Part shown: piece by piece, positions 40,401 to 50,767 of the stretch
Numbering within the stretch: position 1 is the stretch's first letter
How the letters are laid out: the number at the start of each line of letters is the position of its first letter
DNA from: Sanderia malayensis
Lineage: Eukaryota; Cnidaria; Scyphozoa; Semaeostomeae; Pelagiidae
DNA: 64,000 nucleotides
NCBI GenBank assembly: GCA_013076295.1
Contig: RQOL01000772.1
Coordinates: 496,001 to 560,000 of the forward strand
Reading direction: 5' to 3'
Position numbers and translations under genes: made by a program
The notes under the pieces: generated by a model
What the model was told of the DNA's origin: nothing
The model's database searches: none
Seen by the model: the letters and a program-made list of their open reading frames with translations, nothing else

Positions 40401-42009
40401 AATTATTGGAACACCCCGTTCTGGTTCCGCACAATACCAGTTCTATTGCACAGAAAACGTTTTTATCTGTTGTTCATTGCAGGTCTTCATCATGGCAAAT
40501 TTGACTGTGCTGATATATTTCGCAATACCTTTGTTGATGCAAAGCTTTGCGATAAGTCTGAGAAGCCTCTCTTCGTCAAGCCTTGTGAAAACCTTCCTCC
40601 TTGTCAAGTGTAAGTCTCTTCTCTCTTCTCTCTATCATATGTCATTGTAAGCATATGATCATGTTGACAATTTAGTTCAGGCCTCTTGTCTACAAAGGTT
40701 GTATATAGTTTCCACGTAAAGATGCTCAGGCTCCCATCTTTTCACCCCGCTCAATTTATTTTCAGTAAACCCGTTGGGCATTGGGTAGCAGGTAGATGGA
40801 GTACGTGTTCAGTGAGCTGTGTTGATGGAATGAAAACACGAGCCGTCTCGTGTATGGATCGTAAAACGAACCTTAAAATTAAAAGAGAATTATGTAAAGA
40901 GAAAAAGCCCAGGACAGTGAGAGTATGCAAGAGGCCTAAGTGTCCCAGAGAGACTGGTATTTGGGTGTTTGGACAATGGGGACATGTGAGTATGCACGAG
41001 CCGTTATTTAAATAGTTATTACAATATAACCCCTCAGCTCTGGTATTGCTTGCTATGCCAAGAAGTAAGGTTGTATGGTAATTTTTGGCACAATGAACCT
41101 CTATGTATCATACAGTAAAAACCCGCATATAAGAACCAATGGATTAAGAACCTTCAGGGTGATTTTGCTGCTCAAAACAATAGACAAAACAATAGCCTAT
41201 TGTCTTGGAACAATAGGTTGGAAGGAAAATTTACAGGTTCTTATATGCGGGTTTTTACTGTACACGCACAAGGCTAGTATCTGCTTTGTGGAGATGTGTT
41301 TCCCATTGAATCGAGGTTGATTATAAATGGATACTTTGGATAGAAGGATGTGTTTGTGAGGTCAGTGATGATGTCTGTTGTGTGGAGGTGTCTGTACATC
41401 GCAAAGAGGCTTAGTTGTGTTGTTGTTGTTGATGACCCTATTTTGTCTTGTTTGCAGTGTTCAAGGTCCTGTGGCGAAGGTATTCGAAAAAGATTGGTTA
41501 AATGCATGAATTTGGCTGGAAAAATGCTGGATAGGTCGCAATGCGACAGTGAGCGGAAACCAGCTATGGTTAACCGATGTGGATCGCCTTGCTCGAAGTG
41601 GATTGCTGGGGAATGGGGAGAAGTAGGAATATATTATCATTTATTATGTTGTCTTCGTTTATTGTTCAAGTCTACAAATTATGCTTAGAATGGGTTCATA
41701 GTTTTGCTTTAAGTTAATTTCGTCGTATCGCACTGGGTAGTCTAATTTAATTTCGTCACAATTTGTTACAGAATTGCTCATTAGTCATCGGAGGTGATGT
41801 TTCGAGGTCTCGTCAACTGCAGAAAGTATGCAAAAGCATGGAGTGTTTTTAAATCTTTTTTTTTCTTTCAGTGCCCATCGAGCTGCAAGGAAAAGCAGAA
41901 ACGATGCGTTTTATGTATTCACATGCACGATTTTACACCGTCGAAAAATTGCGTTGCGAGCGAGAAGCCATTAGAAGAAAGAACGTGCCCGCTCACTCTG
42001 TGTAGCTAG
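4488..42009 (+). CDS. ADAMTS-family secreted protein with a degenerate (probably inactive) metalloprotease domain
   Basis: Twenty-three exons, 1083 residues: 4488-4620, 5424-5803, 7257-7452, 12180-12352, 12993-13070, 13175-13308, 13734-13777, 14200-14305, 14794-14940, 15387-15531, 15886-15993, 16946-17091, 32565-32628, 32991-33096, 33293-33420, 33874-33994, 38946-39026, 39474-39634, 39923-40073, 40483-40609, 40766-40985, 41458-41622, 41872-42009. All phases agree and the stop is TAG. Domains: signal peptide with hydrophobic [18 protein letters not shown]; prodomain to about 260, ending in overlapping R-x-x-R sites (RRGQRSLR, 253-260); metalloprotease-like 261 to about 463; disintegrin-like and central TSP1 ([17 protein letters not shown], 569-585); cysteine-rich; spacer; four more TSP1 repeats; no PLAC domain. 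Domain order and blocks such as [12 protein letters not shown] most resemble ADAMTS16/18, though orthology is unproven. The motif at 410-421 lacks key residues. Active relatives cut extracellular-matrix proteins; this one more likely binds matrix or a protease. Intron 12 hosts another gene and intron 16 a long minisatellite. Confidence 0.88.
5829..6052. repeat. MITE-like element, GGGCGCTTATT family, copy 1
   Basis: The right end reads gcgcttaatcgaggaaatac and then ggt; the left end (accataatttccagtaattt) is an imperfect inverted partner. The interior repeats ggggcgcttatt and ttattcgagggggg. It lies in ADAMTS intron 2. No coding capacity. Confidence 0.6.
9230..9323 (+). CDS. Candidate alternative first coding exon of the ADAMTS gene (second signal peptide)
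   Basis: An ATG at 9230 opens 31 codons plus one base, followed by donor GTAGGT at 9324. The product has a charged start (MKD), a hydrophobic core ([17 protein letters not shown]) and a small-residue exit (VEVSAVKS), as in a signal peptide or signal anchor. Its end phase is 1, identical to exon 3, so it can splice in frame to the acceptor before 12180. That would give an 878-residue form which drops the usual signal peptide and nearly all of the prodomain but keeps the furin-like site. As an internal cassette it would shift the frame, so it only makes sense as a first exon. No promoter element is evident, and chance occurrence of a short hydrophobic frame with a donor in AT-rich DNA cannot be excluded. 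Confidence 0.45.
11743..11846. repeat. MITE-like element, same family, copy 2
   Basis: The left end taccgtatttcttcgaaac and the right end tgaggaaacacagta are imperfect inverted repeats. The interior has gggcgctcatt and ggggggtgcttatttgag. About 104 bp in ADAMTS intron 3. Confidence 0.65.
12372..12450. repeat. Degenerate GGAAT-type simple repeat
   Basis: A run of ggaatg/ggaata/tgaat pentamers just after the donor of ADAMTS exon 4. Low-complexity and intronic. Confidence 0.65.
14289..14812 (+). other. Degenerate zinc-binding/catalytic motif of the ADAMTS protein (exon 8/9 junction)
   Basis: The family motif HExxHxxGxxHD reads here as QMLGHNLGLVSL (residues 410-421), split by the intron at 14306-14793. 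First His becomes Gln410, catalytic Glu becomes Met411, His414 and Gly417 remain, third His becomes Ser420 and Asp becomes Leu421. The flanking context is intact: [11 protein letters not shown] upstream, and Met-turn HIMSP (Met436) then [11 protein letters not shown] downstream. The domain therefore aligns well but has lost two of three zinc ligands and the general base. Confidence 0.85.
14495..14640. repeat. MITE-like element, same family, copy 3 (decayed)
   Basis: The left end taccgtatttattcgattaa matches copy 2, followed by gcaagggtgctcttat; a weak inverted partner (ttgaatcaaataagc) lies near 14615-14630. Located in ADAMTS intron 8, which also separates the two halves of the degenerate active site. 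Confidence 0.45.
15675..15790. repeat. Degenerate ACAGT/TGCAGT-rich low-complexity tract
   Basis: Recurring cagtgcagt, tacagt and gcacagtgg motifs without a fixed period, in ADAMTS intron 10. Looks like a decayed short-period tandem repeat. Confidence 0.4.
16632..16740. repeat. MITE-like element, same family, copy 4
   Basis: Begins acagtaatgcttcgattaaa and ends gacgtttaatccataac; the interior carries gcccggggcgtttatt, ggggggcgtttattcgag and ggggcgtttaaaag. Located in ADAMTS intron 11. Confidence 0.55.
17276..17372. repeat. Degenerate TGATTGA-type low-complexity tract
   Basis: Dense repetition of gatt, tgatga and atcgatcactg over about 95 bp, in ADAMTS intron 12 close to its donor. Slippage-derived in appearance. 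Confidence 0.55.
19122..19186. repeat. MITE-like fragment, possibly same family
   Basis: Contains gccgtaatcgcccc, cttaacgcctcttttaataa and acgccatcga, resembling copy 4 in inverted orientation. Short and decayed; lies in ADAMTS intron 12. Confidence 0.35.
20074..25005 (-). CDS. Barx-like ANTP-class homeobox transcription factor
   Basis: Two exons on the minus strand: 25005-24549 and 20420-20074, 267 residues. Exon 1 ends TACCAAG|gtatgt in phase 1; exon 2 follows cttttag and supplies the two missing bases. A real ATG at 25005 starts [19 protein letters not shown]. The N-terminal half is rich in Pro, Ser, Tyr, Ala and His. It contains FRIDDIL (about residues 61-67), an eh1-type motif expected to bind Groucho/TLE corepressors. 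The homeodomain (from [17 protein letters not shown] through [15 protein letters not shown]) has Gln50 and Asn51; [10 protein letters not shown] and KYLNTPQR are closest to Barx among families I know, then Bsh. An acidic tail rich in Glu, Asp and Ser ends EEDSC. It should be a sequence-specific nuclear regulator, probably a repressor. It lies entirely inside ADAMTS intron 12. Homeobox identity is certain; Barx assignment is moderate. Confidence 0.88.
25278..25283 (-). promoter_or_regulatory. Candidate TATA box upstream of homeobox gene
   Basis: The minus strand reads gtTATAAAgcgcagg about 275 bp upstream of the ATG, in a locally GC-richer setting. Distance and context fit a core promoter, but only the sequence match supports it. 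Confidence 0.3.
32739..32843. repeat. 15-bp degenerate minisatellite
   Basis: Seven head-to-tail units of the type cttatagtcttgtct, starting near 32739 (units at 32754, 32769, 32784, 32799, 32814 and 32829 are easy to align). It lies in ADAMTS intron 13. Because 15 is a multiple of three, the minus-strand frame reads as a basic five-residue repeat, which I take as incidental. Confidence 0.75.
33995..38628. repeat. 4.6 kb minisatellite, 13-bp unit TGAAAGTGTATGG, in ADAMTS intron 16
   Basis: About 356 tandem units. Common variants are GGTGAAAGTGTAT, GTTGAAAGTGTAT, GATGAAAGTGTAT and forms with AAAGTATAT. I see no C on the + strand. A few short-indel units occur near 34205, 34250, 34570 and 37563. 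The first unit overlaps the splice donor of exon 16 (G|GTATGTTGAAAG, exon end 33994). The last unit, at 38614-38628, repeats the 15-mer GGTATGTTGAAAGTG found at 33994-34008. The surrounding exons join in phase to give [12 protein letters not shown], so the array is wholly intronic. Confidence 0.98.
41111..41262. mobile_element. MITE with perfect 27-bp inverted ends and TA flanks
   Basis: Left end 41111-41137 (tacagtaaaaacccgcatat...) and right end 41236-41262 are exact reverse complements. With TA as the duplicated target, the element itself starts CAGTAAAAACCC and ends GGGTTTTTACTG. Length is about 150 bp, with no coding capacity. TA target and CAGT ends suggest a Tc1/mariner-type non-autonomous element. 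It lies in ADAMTS intron 21. Confidence 0.85.
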
Positions 42010-43515
42010 TAAGGCCATTTATCATCTCAATAAATTATTATCAAATGTTTTGGGGTCGATTTTATATTGATATGACCAAGTTGATATTTATGCATGTTTA
42101 AAGAAATATATATTTAGGCAAGAAAAATCACAGAGGTAAAAGTATTTTTCTTTGGTCAGGCTGCAAACATTTAGTGGAATCTTCAGCTATGTGATTAGCT
42201 GAAGATGCATCTACTGCTTTTTGTAAAATTCATTTTAAAATACTACATATATTTATGTATTTGTTTTGAATTTTACAACTGACACATTGACATTATGCCC
42301 TGTATTCGAGGTTTTTTGCTTTGACGGACGACGAACTTTTTTCACTAACAGAAATAGTCTATGCTTGTTGATCTTTTTTATATTTTATTGTCATAGCTCT
42401 ACTAAATATTTTATGTTTTACACTGAAGAAGAAATATTGACAATTTGCGATGTTATATGCATTGTAACTATATGTTTCTAACCGTGATATGCTGGTTATT
42501 GATAGCGAACACAGACTAGAGTGTTAGTACTGGCGAACACTTTGTATTTTTTAATTAATTTTTTCAAATGGGGAGCTATTTCGTAATCTTTAAACTTTAA
42601 CTTCTGCGGGATGAGTTACCCAAGTTGTTTCTGTAAGTTTCCTTTTTGGAAAATGTACTCAAAGTACTTTAATGTTTGTATCGTTTAGCGGCTATTTTTA
42701 GATGGCAATTTATCAAATGTTGGTTGGTTGTTATCTTTTTATCTTTGATGATTTCGTTTTCAAATATCAGCAATCGTTTTCACAAATGTATTGGCGGCCT
42801 CGCCGTACTTGTATGACTGCTGGGGAGGAGAAAGGTGGAAGAAAACCAAGGTCATGTGATACGTTTTGTTGTTATTATTGTTATCAATTTCAAGATGAAG
42901 ATTGCCTTGGTCTCTTTGTCTTCATAGTTTTATTGCTTCTAGCACAGCATAACGTCGTGATTAGCTGTTTTTCAGGACGAATAAATCCTATCCACATTCA
43001 CGTAATTTATTAAATTCTTGCGAACACAAATGGATGTTGGTTGCTGATTCTCCAAGACTGATAGTAAACTCACAGTGAGTATCGTTTTTCCGCTTTTCCC
43101 TGCTTGTTTGTCATATTCAAAATTATTAGTCCAAAGATATAATCGATAACATGTTTCATGTAAAAAACATTGAAATTGTTAGTTATATTCACCGAGAATA
43201 CCGAAATTGTTCCTGAGATGTAATGCAGATGTTTGTGCTGTTTGATTATAGATTTATCTTTTGTCGGAGGAAGAGATATTCAAGTTATCATTGGCCTTTG
43301 CAAGAATTTTCCATCCGGCGGATAGACTGCACATGAGAAATTTAGGCAGCCAGCCAAGATAATTTAATAGCCGTGGGTCATTCACTAGTTCATTATAATT
43401 ATACTGTGGCACTCGCTGCTTGAAGCCTTGTGATGAATTTCAGATAATTTATTATTTTCATGTTTATTTGCAAATTTATTCCTGTTGCAGCTCGCTCTAT
43501 TGATTACAAAACGCC
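42010..43515. other. Intergenic region ADAMTS-SPPL3, with candidate SPPL3 5' UTR exon
   Basis: AT-rich, with no convincing coding exon. A likely untranslated first exon of SPPL3 ends at 43073 (aaactcaca|gtgagt). The coding exon has its own acceptor (ctgttgcag, ending at 43490) 25 bp before the ATG, so a 5' leader intron is expected between them. Confidence 0.4.
42029..42034 (+). terminator. Candidate polyadenylation signal AATAAA for ADAMTS gene
   Basis: AATAAA begins 20 bp after the TAG stop. This would give a very short 3' UTR, so a more distal signal is also possible. Confidence 0.4.
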
Positions 43516-46500
43516 ATGGCAGCTCAAAATTTACAAGCGGTCAAAGTGAATCCTATTATGACTGGAAATTTACAACACATTACTCAGACAGAAGTGCGAG
43601 ATGTTGGCTGGTAAGTTAACACCATAAATTTCGATTCTTCCATTTCATGATCAAAGAATTGTTCATATTTTTAGAAACCTTGATTTCAGTTTCTAAAACA
43701 TATTGCATTTGTTATCATAACATAATTGACATGTAAAGTAATAAGTGGATGCACATCGTAGGATATGCTTAAACTTTTTTCTGAGAATTTGAGACAGTTA
43801 TTTAATAATTTAATGTGGGCAGTAACTAAAAACAATATGTAATCATGAATTTTCATTTTTTTGTCATCTACATTAGTTCTGTAATCAACATTACTTGATG
43901 CAGTAAATGCATGACACATTTGTTAATGTATGAAAATACATGACATATTTGTAATCTACATTCAATCAAATAGTTTATAAAGAATAATGTAGTTCTGAGA
44001 AATTTTAACAATGACTTTTCATCAATTTCAGGGCATTATCATTGCTAGACTCATCAAGGTTGGCCACATTTGCAGTTTCTTTGTTGCTTATCATCTATGG
44101 CTGTTTCAGGTACAGATTTTTATCAGATCTAACACAACATTTATTCAATAAGATGAATTTATTGAATTTGGATGGTCCTCATATCCTTTATTAAATTTCA
44201 TTGTTTGTGAGGTCTTTAAATCTTTTTTATTCTTAAAAAGATGAAAAGAGTCAATAATTTAAAGATTTATCGCAAGCATGTTTAGTTCAAGTGCCCTGGG
44301 CTCATGTTTAGTTCAAGTGACCTGGGCTTATTTTGAAGCCTTGCCTTGACGCTTGGCTATTTACAACATTTTTTAATCTTACATTGAAGGATTTGCTTGC
44401 ATTTCATATGCTGATGACTTGTTTCAGTTTATTGAGAAGCTACCTACTTTAGACATTGAGCATGAATCTTGGGTCTGCTTAATTATTAATAGTCTTTGAT
44501 CGGTACAGAACTTCAAAATTGCTTTTAAAATCGGAAACATGGCGAAACATAGTAAATACTAAAGCTTTTCGTCTGACACTCATCAGAGTAGTACGTCAGA
44601 AATTAGTAGTACATTAGTAGTACATTAGTAGTACATTTGACAACCCAGAATGTGCTCAAAACTACAGTGAGGACTGTTTTCGCATTATCGGCAGAGCTAG
44701 GTCAAAATTTCACTTAGGAATTTTAGAATCTGTCTACATCAAAACCATGGATCCCATATTGTGTAGACAGAAAGAGTTCGTTTTCCCACTGGGACTCTTT
44801 CAATAATCTATTGTTCGCCAATGGCCAATGATTGGCCAATTTCAATCCTCTTCTGGGTATAATTGTTCGTTAGGTTTTCATTTTCGTTCTCTTTCTGACG
44901 TACTACTCTGATGAGTGTCAGACGAAAAGCTTTAGTATTTACTATGTTTCGCCATGTTTCCGATTTTAAAAGCAATTTTAATTATTAATGTAAGATACAT
45001 ATTCTTCTAGGGCCATAAAAACTGACAATAAAAGAGATGAACAAGATCAAGAGGAGGAGACTGGCTCCAAGAACATGTTTTGGGAATATGGTATGTAATT
45101 GGTTAATACCTATGCTATCAACAATTTGTAGCAGTGCCAGATTCAGAGAGCATACAGTACTATGTAGCTGAATTTGCATGGTGATTTGATTCATATTTTT
45201 CAGGGCACACCATCGAATCAGGACAGGCACTTCTTCTGCCGCTGTGTGCATCAACTGGCCTCTTGTTTACATTTTTCTTGTTTGATTCATTGCAACTGCT
45301 TTTTACACTTATGACTGCTGGTAAGTGGGCTATTTGTACCATTATATTTAATTTGTGTATCTATATCTGTTAAGAAACCCATCTATGGCATTTTGATTTT
45401 CAAACTCATCCCTCTATGAGCTGAATTGTGAGCAAATTACCCCACACTACCTATTCACTGTTTGTTGTTTTTCTTGAATAATTACAATAACATGTGGCTC
45501 ATTGCTTTTACTTTGTTGTGATTTTTTTAGTTCTTGCAACAGTGGCCTTTTCATTTCTCCTTCTTCCACTATGCCAATACGTGATGTCTCCTTGTTTCAA
45601 CCAAAGTTCAAAGTTTGTAATTTGATTTACTATTTCAAACTAGCTTTTTCTTATAATTCTCTTTTAGTAAAGATTCTTTATATTATTATGAAAATCACCA
45701 TCAATCAAACTGATAGTTAAAATTGATTGAATTCAGAACAGACTAGAAATATGCAAGGATTTTGTCCTTTGAGTTATTGGAAATAGAATTGTCAATCACA
45801 ATCTTTCTCATTACAGAATATCTCTCGGTGTTTGTGGTCGATTCACATCAGCTGAAGTAACTTCGCTACTGCTATCAGCAATGATCGTTTTGTTGTGGAT
45901 CGTAACTGGTCACTGGTTACTCATGGACGGTAAGTGTCTACTGCTATTGCACTGACACCGCTATCTTGTGTGTTATGGCGTTTCACCCTGTCTTTGTTAG
46001 AAGCTCCTTGTACGCTCTAAACTTGTGTATTTTAATTGCTTTCCTGTATTAGTACGTTATGGGCATACTTATACAATGTTTGGTACTTCAACTAAAGAAA
46101 TGACGTTGAAAGGTTAAGAACTATCCTTTATAAGAACAAGAACAGTCAACTCCAGTGACATCAGAGCAAAAGCAAACAGTGCAGGGGATATTTTTGAAAA
46201 AACAAGGGGCATTTTGGTTCGTTTTCTGAAGTATTAAGGGTCCATGTCTGTTGTGTCCCCCTCCCTGTTCCAATGTCCCTGATCAATCTCTTCATGGCAG
46301 GGGCTACCAACGTATCCATTTTTGGAAGTACTCCACACAGAAATTATTTCAGCAGGGAATTAAAAACGCCAAGGGTGTTCGCTCACTTCGTCACTGTACA
46401 TACGGGATCTGCTAAGGGGCTAAGAAACTTTCAGTGCTGGCTCACAAATCACAACATGTATAAATATTGGTTTCTGCTGTTGTTAGAATAAAAGATCCAT

Positions 46501-49034
46501 GGAGAATTTTGAGAGTGCCAGTAATGGATATTCGTAAAAGTCTTGTAATACAACAACCTTCAACTCGAATGAGTTTGTAAAATCTCAGATTAGGACCCTT
46601 TAAGATAAACTTGGTTTGTCATATAGTTAATTTTGATGACTATTGTGTCTTCTTTTATTCTAGCTTTAGCCATGGCCATGTGCGTTGCCATGATTGCCTT
46701 TGTCAGGCTTCCAAGTTTGAAAGTTTCAGTTCTCTTGCTGTTTGGCCTTCTTGTCTATGATGTGTTCTGGGTAAGTTGGCTGGGTGATAGATCTTAATGA
46801 GATACGAGTAATTAACTACGCACCTCTTTTTATAATATCTTTATTTTTCTAGCATTACCATTTTCTGTTGTTATTCTTAAGTTTCCATTCTTTTTGGCAA
46901 TTTTGGGTCCCAGTATTCTTATAAACATCTAATATTTGTGTAGCAGTGTTTATCATTTCACGATTATCAACAGAACACTACAGTGAAATTACAATGAACT
47001 TTATTCAAACTAGATTCTCGATATAGCCAGTCGATATCAAAATTTTTCCGGGATAACGAACTGAACATCTTGTGCTTTGAATTTCTTGCTGTTAAAACAG
47101 AATTTGCTTTTGGCTCTGAAATATAATTGAATTAATCTCCGAATTTTTAGGTATTTTTCTCTGAGTATTTATTCAAAGTCAACGTAATGGTGAAAGTTGC
47201 AACACAACCAGCAAATAATCCAGTGAGTTTTACTATTGATGTCGTTATTGTTGCTATTAATATTACTATTTCATTTCATTTGTTTTGTTGCCAGCAGACA
47301 TTTCTGATTGGTAATGCCTTTGTCTGCCTCTGGTATTCCGATTTTAGCATGTGCATGCCTGTTGGTTGAGTTGAGCATTACATGTAATCAGTATTGAGTC
47401 TATAACCATTCCATTCCACTTTGTGGTTTTATTGTTCCAGATTCTGTGTTTCATATTGCCCTACGGACCAACTCTTGGAATGGGTTAATTGTCTTAAAGT
47501 CCTAGTAGCAGTGAAATTCCCTCTTTCTCCACTAGTCATAGATAATAAAAGGGTCTTTCCTTTTGTTGACAAACGTTCTAGCCCATAGAAGTATTCTGAC
47601 CTATTTCTTGTATTTCAGTTCAATGAAGTAGTTAACTGAGTCTAATCTGACTTGCGTCCTTTGTCCTTTAGATGAACATTTTAGATGGCAGAGTAGCGCA
47701 AGCAAACGGACAAGGTCGTGAACTTTTCCCAAAACTATCGCTACCTGGAAAGCTGATATTTCCCAGGTATTTTTTCACAATAATCGAATATGTCACTTAC
47801 TTTTGAGATTTAATGCAATCTCCAGTTTTAAATTCAATTCAGTTTAAGCTTAACGTTTGCTCTACATTATGTGCAATGCAAGGAACCAATAGCGATTTAT
47901 CTTCAGAATACTCATGCCCTTCTCCCTCATCTTTCCCAGCTCTCGCTCCAAAAGCAATTTTCACTTAAACAAGTACAAAGTTTCACACAGCTCGAGTTCG
48001 CTTATTGCTATTTTGCATTTTCTCTTATCACTATTTCCTACAGCAGAGTTTTGTTTGTGTATTCTAGTTCCTATCGGACTGGACACTACTCCATGCTTGG
48101 ACTGGGAGACATAGTAAGTATAAAAACATTTAGTTGTTTTCTTCTGCTGGTCGCCATACCGGAATTGTGATATTAAAAATCTTTAACAGGGCAAACTGAA
48201 ATTGAGCCAACCAATGTTTACTTACATCGGGAGTTAAATTTCATATGAAATAACAAATAAAATACTTCGAACTCTGAACGAAAAATCCATCACGCCATCA
48301 CGTTATCACGTCAATCTTGAAACCCCATTGGTCAACTCTGAATAGTTGGCTTGGTAACTCCCTCCCCTGTATATTTCCCACAGATTCAACCAAACTTATC
48401 CCAAAGTTTAGATTACCCATTTGTTGACTTTGGTGTTGTTTTGTCGCCCCAAAATCCATGGACGCAAACTTGAAAGCAGGCAACTATTACTTCTCTGGTT
48501 ATCAAATACTTCATTTCAGCAACCATTAAAGATGTAGTATTGTTTAACTTTTTCCTGTGATTGGAGAGCAATCAATTGTTTTTATTATTCAATCGCTTTT
48601 CTCATACTACAGGGACGCAAGGTAGTGAGCCTGAGTTTCTTATATTAAGAGTCTTCTTTTCGGAAAGAAATCGTCTAAATTATATGAAAGAACCACTTGC
48701 TAATGCAATCAGCATTCACGGATATTGCAAACACGGCGTCTTCTTGCACTGCAAAGCCTCAGTAATTGGCATTAATAGAAACAGATAGCCGTGTAATTCC
48801 TTGTGATAAGCTAGAAAGAAGATCATGCATAATGGATGAGAAATTCTGTTTGTCTAGCCGTCATTTTGTACGCTGAATGATCTCTGCGTGCTTGTGGCAA
48901 ACGTTACCGCATTATACTAGACACTCATTCCTATACCCAGCTAATTGGCCTGATATAAATACGGGTCTTTAATCCTGGCTAATGGGATTTGGCCTTAACT
49001 ATGTTTTTGTCTTTTGTTTGCTGTCCTATTCTAC

Positions 49035-49065
<31 letters not shown>

Positions 49066-50568
49066 AATTTGCCCAGCTTTCGACATTTGAGCACCAAACC
49101 CTTTGACTCCTCAGTCCTGCTCATCGCAGTCAAACTGAACCGTAATTTGTCTTGGAGAAATTCATTTGAAAGGGGCTAAGAGCTCTCAAGAATCGCATTG
49201 AGGCTTTGTACCAACGTAATGAAGATTATTTTGCCAGAAATCTTGTTGTAAGAAGCGATTAACATTGTTACTATTGTTTTCAACTGTAGGTTATTGTGCT
49301 TTACCAAAGTCCATTGTGATTATTCATTGTTTTGTGAATTGTTTTACGATTAGGTTATGCCTGGATTGCTGCTTTGCTTCGTGCTGAGATTCGACAATCA
49401 CAAGAAGCGTTTAAACGAAGATGAAAAACCATCAAGGATCTCCTATTTTCATTGTTCTCTCATCGGCTATTTCATAGGTATGACCAGCTTCTCTTTTCAC
49501 ATTATTAGTAGTTATAATTAAACCGAGTTAAACTGAACAGGTATACCAGCGAGCATGGTTCTAGCGAGGAGTGGGGCGCATTTCAAGTTTGGTTAAGTGT
49601 CTACAACAATTTCTGCAGCAATAAATTCTGCAGTGACTGGAAAATGTTGTCTCGTTATGAAGATTTCGTACGTAGGTGTGTCTACTAGGAGAAAGTTGGC
49701 TGCAGTACCTATGGTTGGCTGCAGTACCTATGCAGCCAAATGAGGATGGGGCCATCTAGGAACTCTCTACTAACGCCGCGGAGCCTCTATTAAATCATAG
49801 CAAATAGTAATTGAAATACAGGCTACACATACAATTTGCATTGTTTTTTCACAGGTTTGGTAACAGCAACTGTTGCGTCCGAATTGTCCAAATCTGCTCA
49901 GCCCGCTTTGTTGTATCTTGTACCATTTACCATGTTACCGTTGATAACTAAAGCTTATATCAAAGTAAGTAGCTACTTGATTAAGAATACATTCCCCTCT
50001 GTTTCATAATACGTATTTTGACTCTCTGATTGGACTGGGTGGCCATACAAAACAATACGAATTGGTTTATTTCCCGGGGGATGGCAGTAGTGGAAATCTC
50101 AACCCATGATTTGGAAGCTAGTCTCGATGTCGCAGTCGATCTAAACTCGAACATTTGAACAAGTCCTTTCAAATCCCGTTAATTCCACGATCTTGAAAAA
50201 TCTGTGAGTACCAAGTGTGTTCTCAGGTTTCTTGTAAAAAAGAGTAGTTACAGTTCATCAGGGCATTTTATGGAATATAGGCCCTGATGGGCCGGGCCAG
50301 TAGCAGATTTTGTCTTTAGTGCCAAATGCAGATTGTTTTCAATTATGATGGCCTGGTGCTCTTATCTCTAACAATTCAATTCAAAATCAATGCTGTTCGC
50401 TTCAGTTAGCTGCTATTATTTAACGAGACGAGACACAGTCAGGCATTCTTTATTTTCCGACATTTGTACAATAAAAATGCTGTGTTCTTCTTTGTCTAGG
50501 GCGATCTGAAGCTGATGTGGCAGAATCCTTTTCAGGAAGTCAACAAAAACAAGGAATTAGATGTTTGA
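43516..50568 (+). CDS. SPPL3: Signal peptide peptidase-like 3, intramembrane aspartyl protease
   Basis: Thirteen exons, 395 residues: 43516-43610, 44032-44109, 45011-45090, 45204-45320, 45531-45612, 45817-45929, 46664-46770, 47151-47222, 47672-47766, 48068-48113, 49354-49477, 49855-49964, 50500-50568. All phases agree; stop TGA. It is a GxGD-type protease of Golgi/ER membranes with nine predicted membrane segments. The catalytic YD (Tyr220-Asp221, in LLVYDVFW) and GLGD (291-294, in [19 protein letters not shown]) are present, as is the PAL motif at 353-355 ([10 protein letters not shown]). [20 protein letters not shown] and [13 protein letters not shown] are diagnostic of SPPL3 rather than SPP or SPPL2. 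Family members release glycosyltransferase ectodomains and so set N-glycosylation. The donor of exon 5 (gtttgt) is weak. Length is slightly above the usual 384 or so. An intron-2 transposon is listed separately. Confidence 0.95.
44515..44979. mobile_element. Non-autonomous DNA element with 88-bp perfect terminal inverted repeats
   Basis: 44515-44602 and 44892-44979 are exact reverse complements (aaaattgcttttaaaatcgg... at the left end). About 290 bp lies between them, with no coding capacity. A 10-bp direct repeat, aattattaat, occurs at 44481-44490 and directly after the right arm at 44980-44989, although 24 bp separate the left copy from the left arm. Long inverted ends and a duplication near 9-11 bp would suit a Mutator-like MITE. 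It lies in SPPL3 intron 2, 31 bp before the exon 3 acceptor. Confidence 0.85.
49035..49066. repeat. (GTT)n microsatellite
   Basis: About ten uninterrupted GTT units in SPPL3 intron 10. Confidence 0.95.
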
Positions 50569-50718
50569 TAAAGCCTCTTAATTGCCCACCACCAAACAAA
50601 GATCGTACCTGTTTTTTCTACTAAACAACAAAGCACTACAGTATTGTATGACGTGCAATTCGGTAAATGTATTTATGCTTAGCTTTTCGTCTTACCGATA
50701 AACAGTGTAATTTCTTCT

Positions 50719-50767
50719 GGCTCGAACTAGCGGTTCAGGCCAAGCCTCTGAATCTTTAGTTCGAGCC
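50719..50767 (+). promoter_or_regulatory. Hairpin in SPPL3 3' UTR
   Basis: Perfect 11-bp inverted repeat ggctcgaacta / tagttcgagcc with a 27-nt loop. The motif tTAGTTCGAGC or close variants recur at about 50800-50812 and 50845-50856, so three related copies sit within 140 bp downstream of the stop codon. No known element is recognised. Confidence 0.45.

Noticed and set aside
43516..50568. Assignment to signal peptide peptidase (HM13) or SPPL2
   Set aside because: Spacing and flanks of the YD, GLGD and PAL motifs and the absence of a long N-terminal protease-associated domain fit SPPL3 better.
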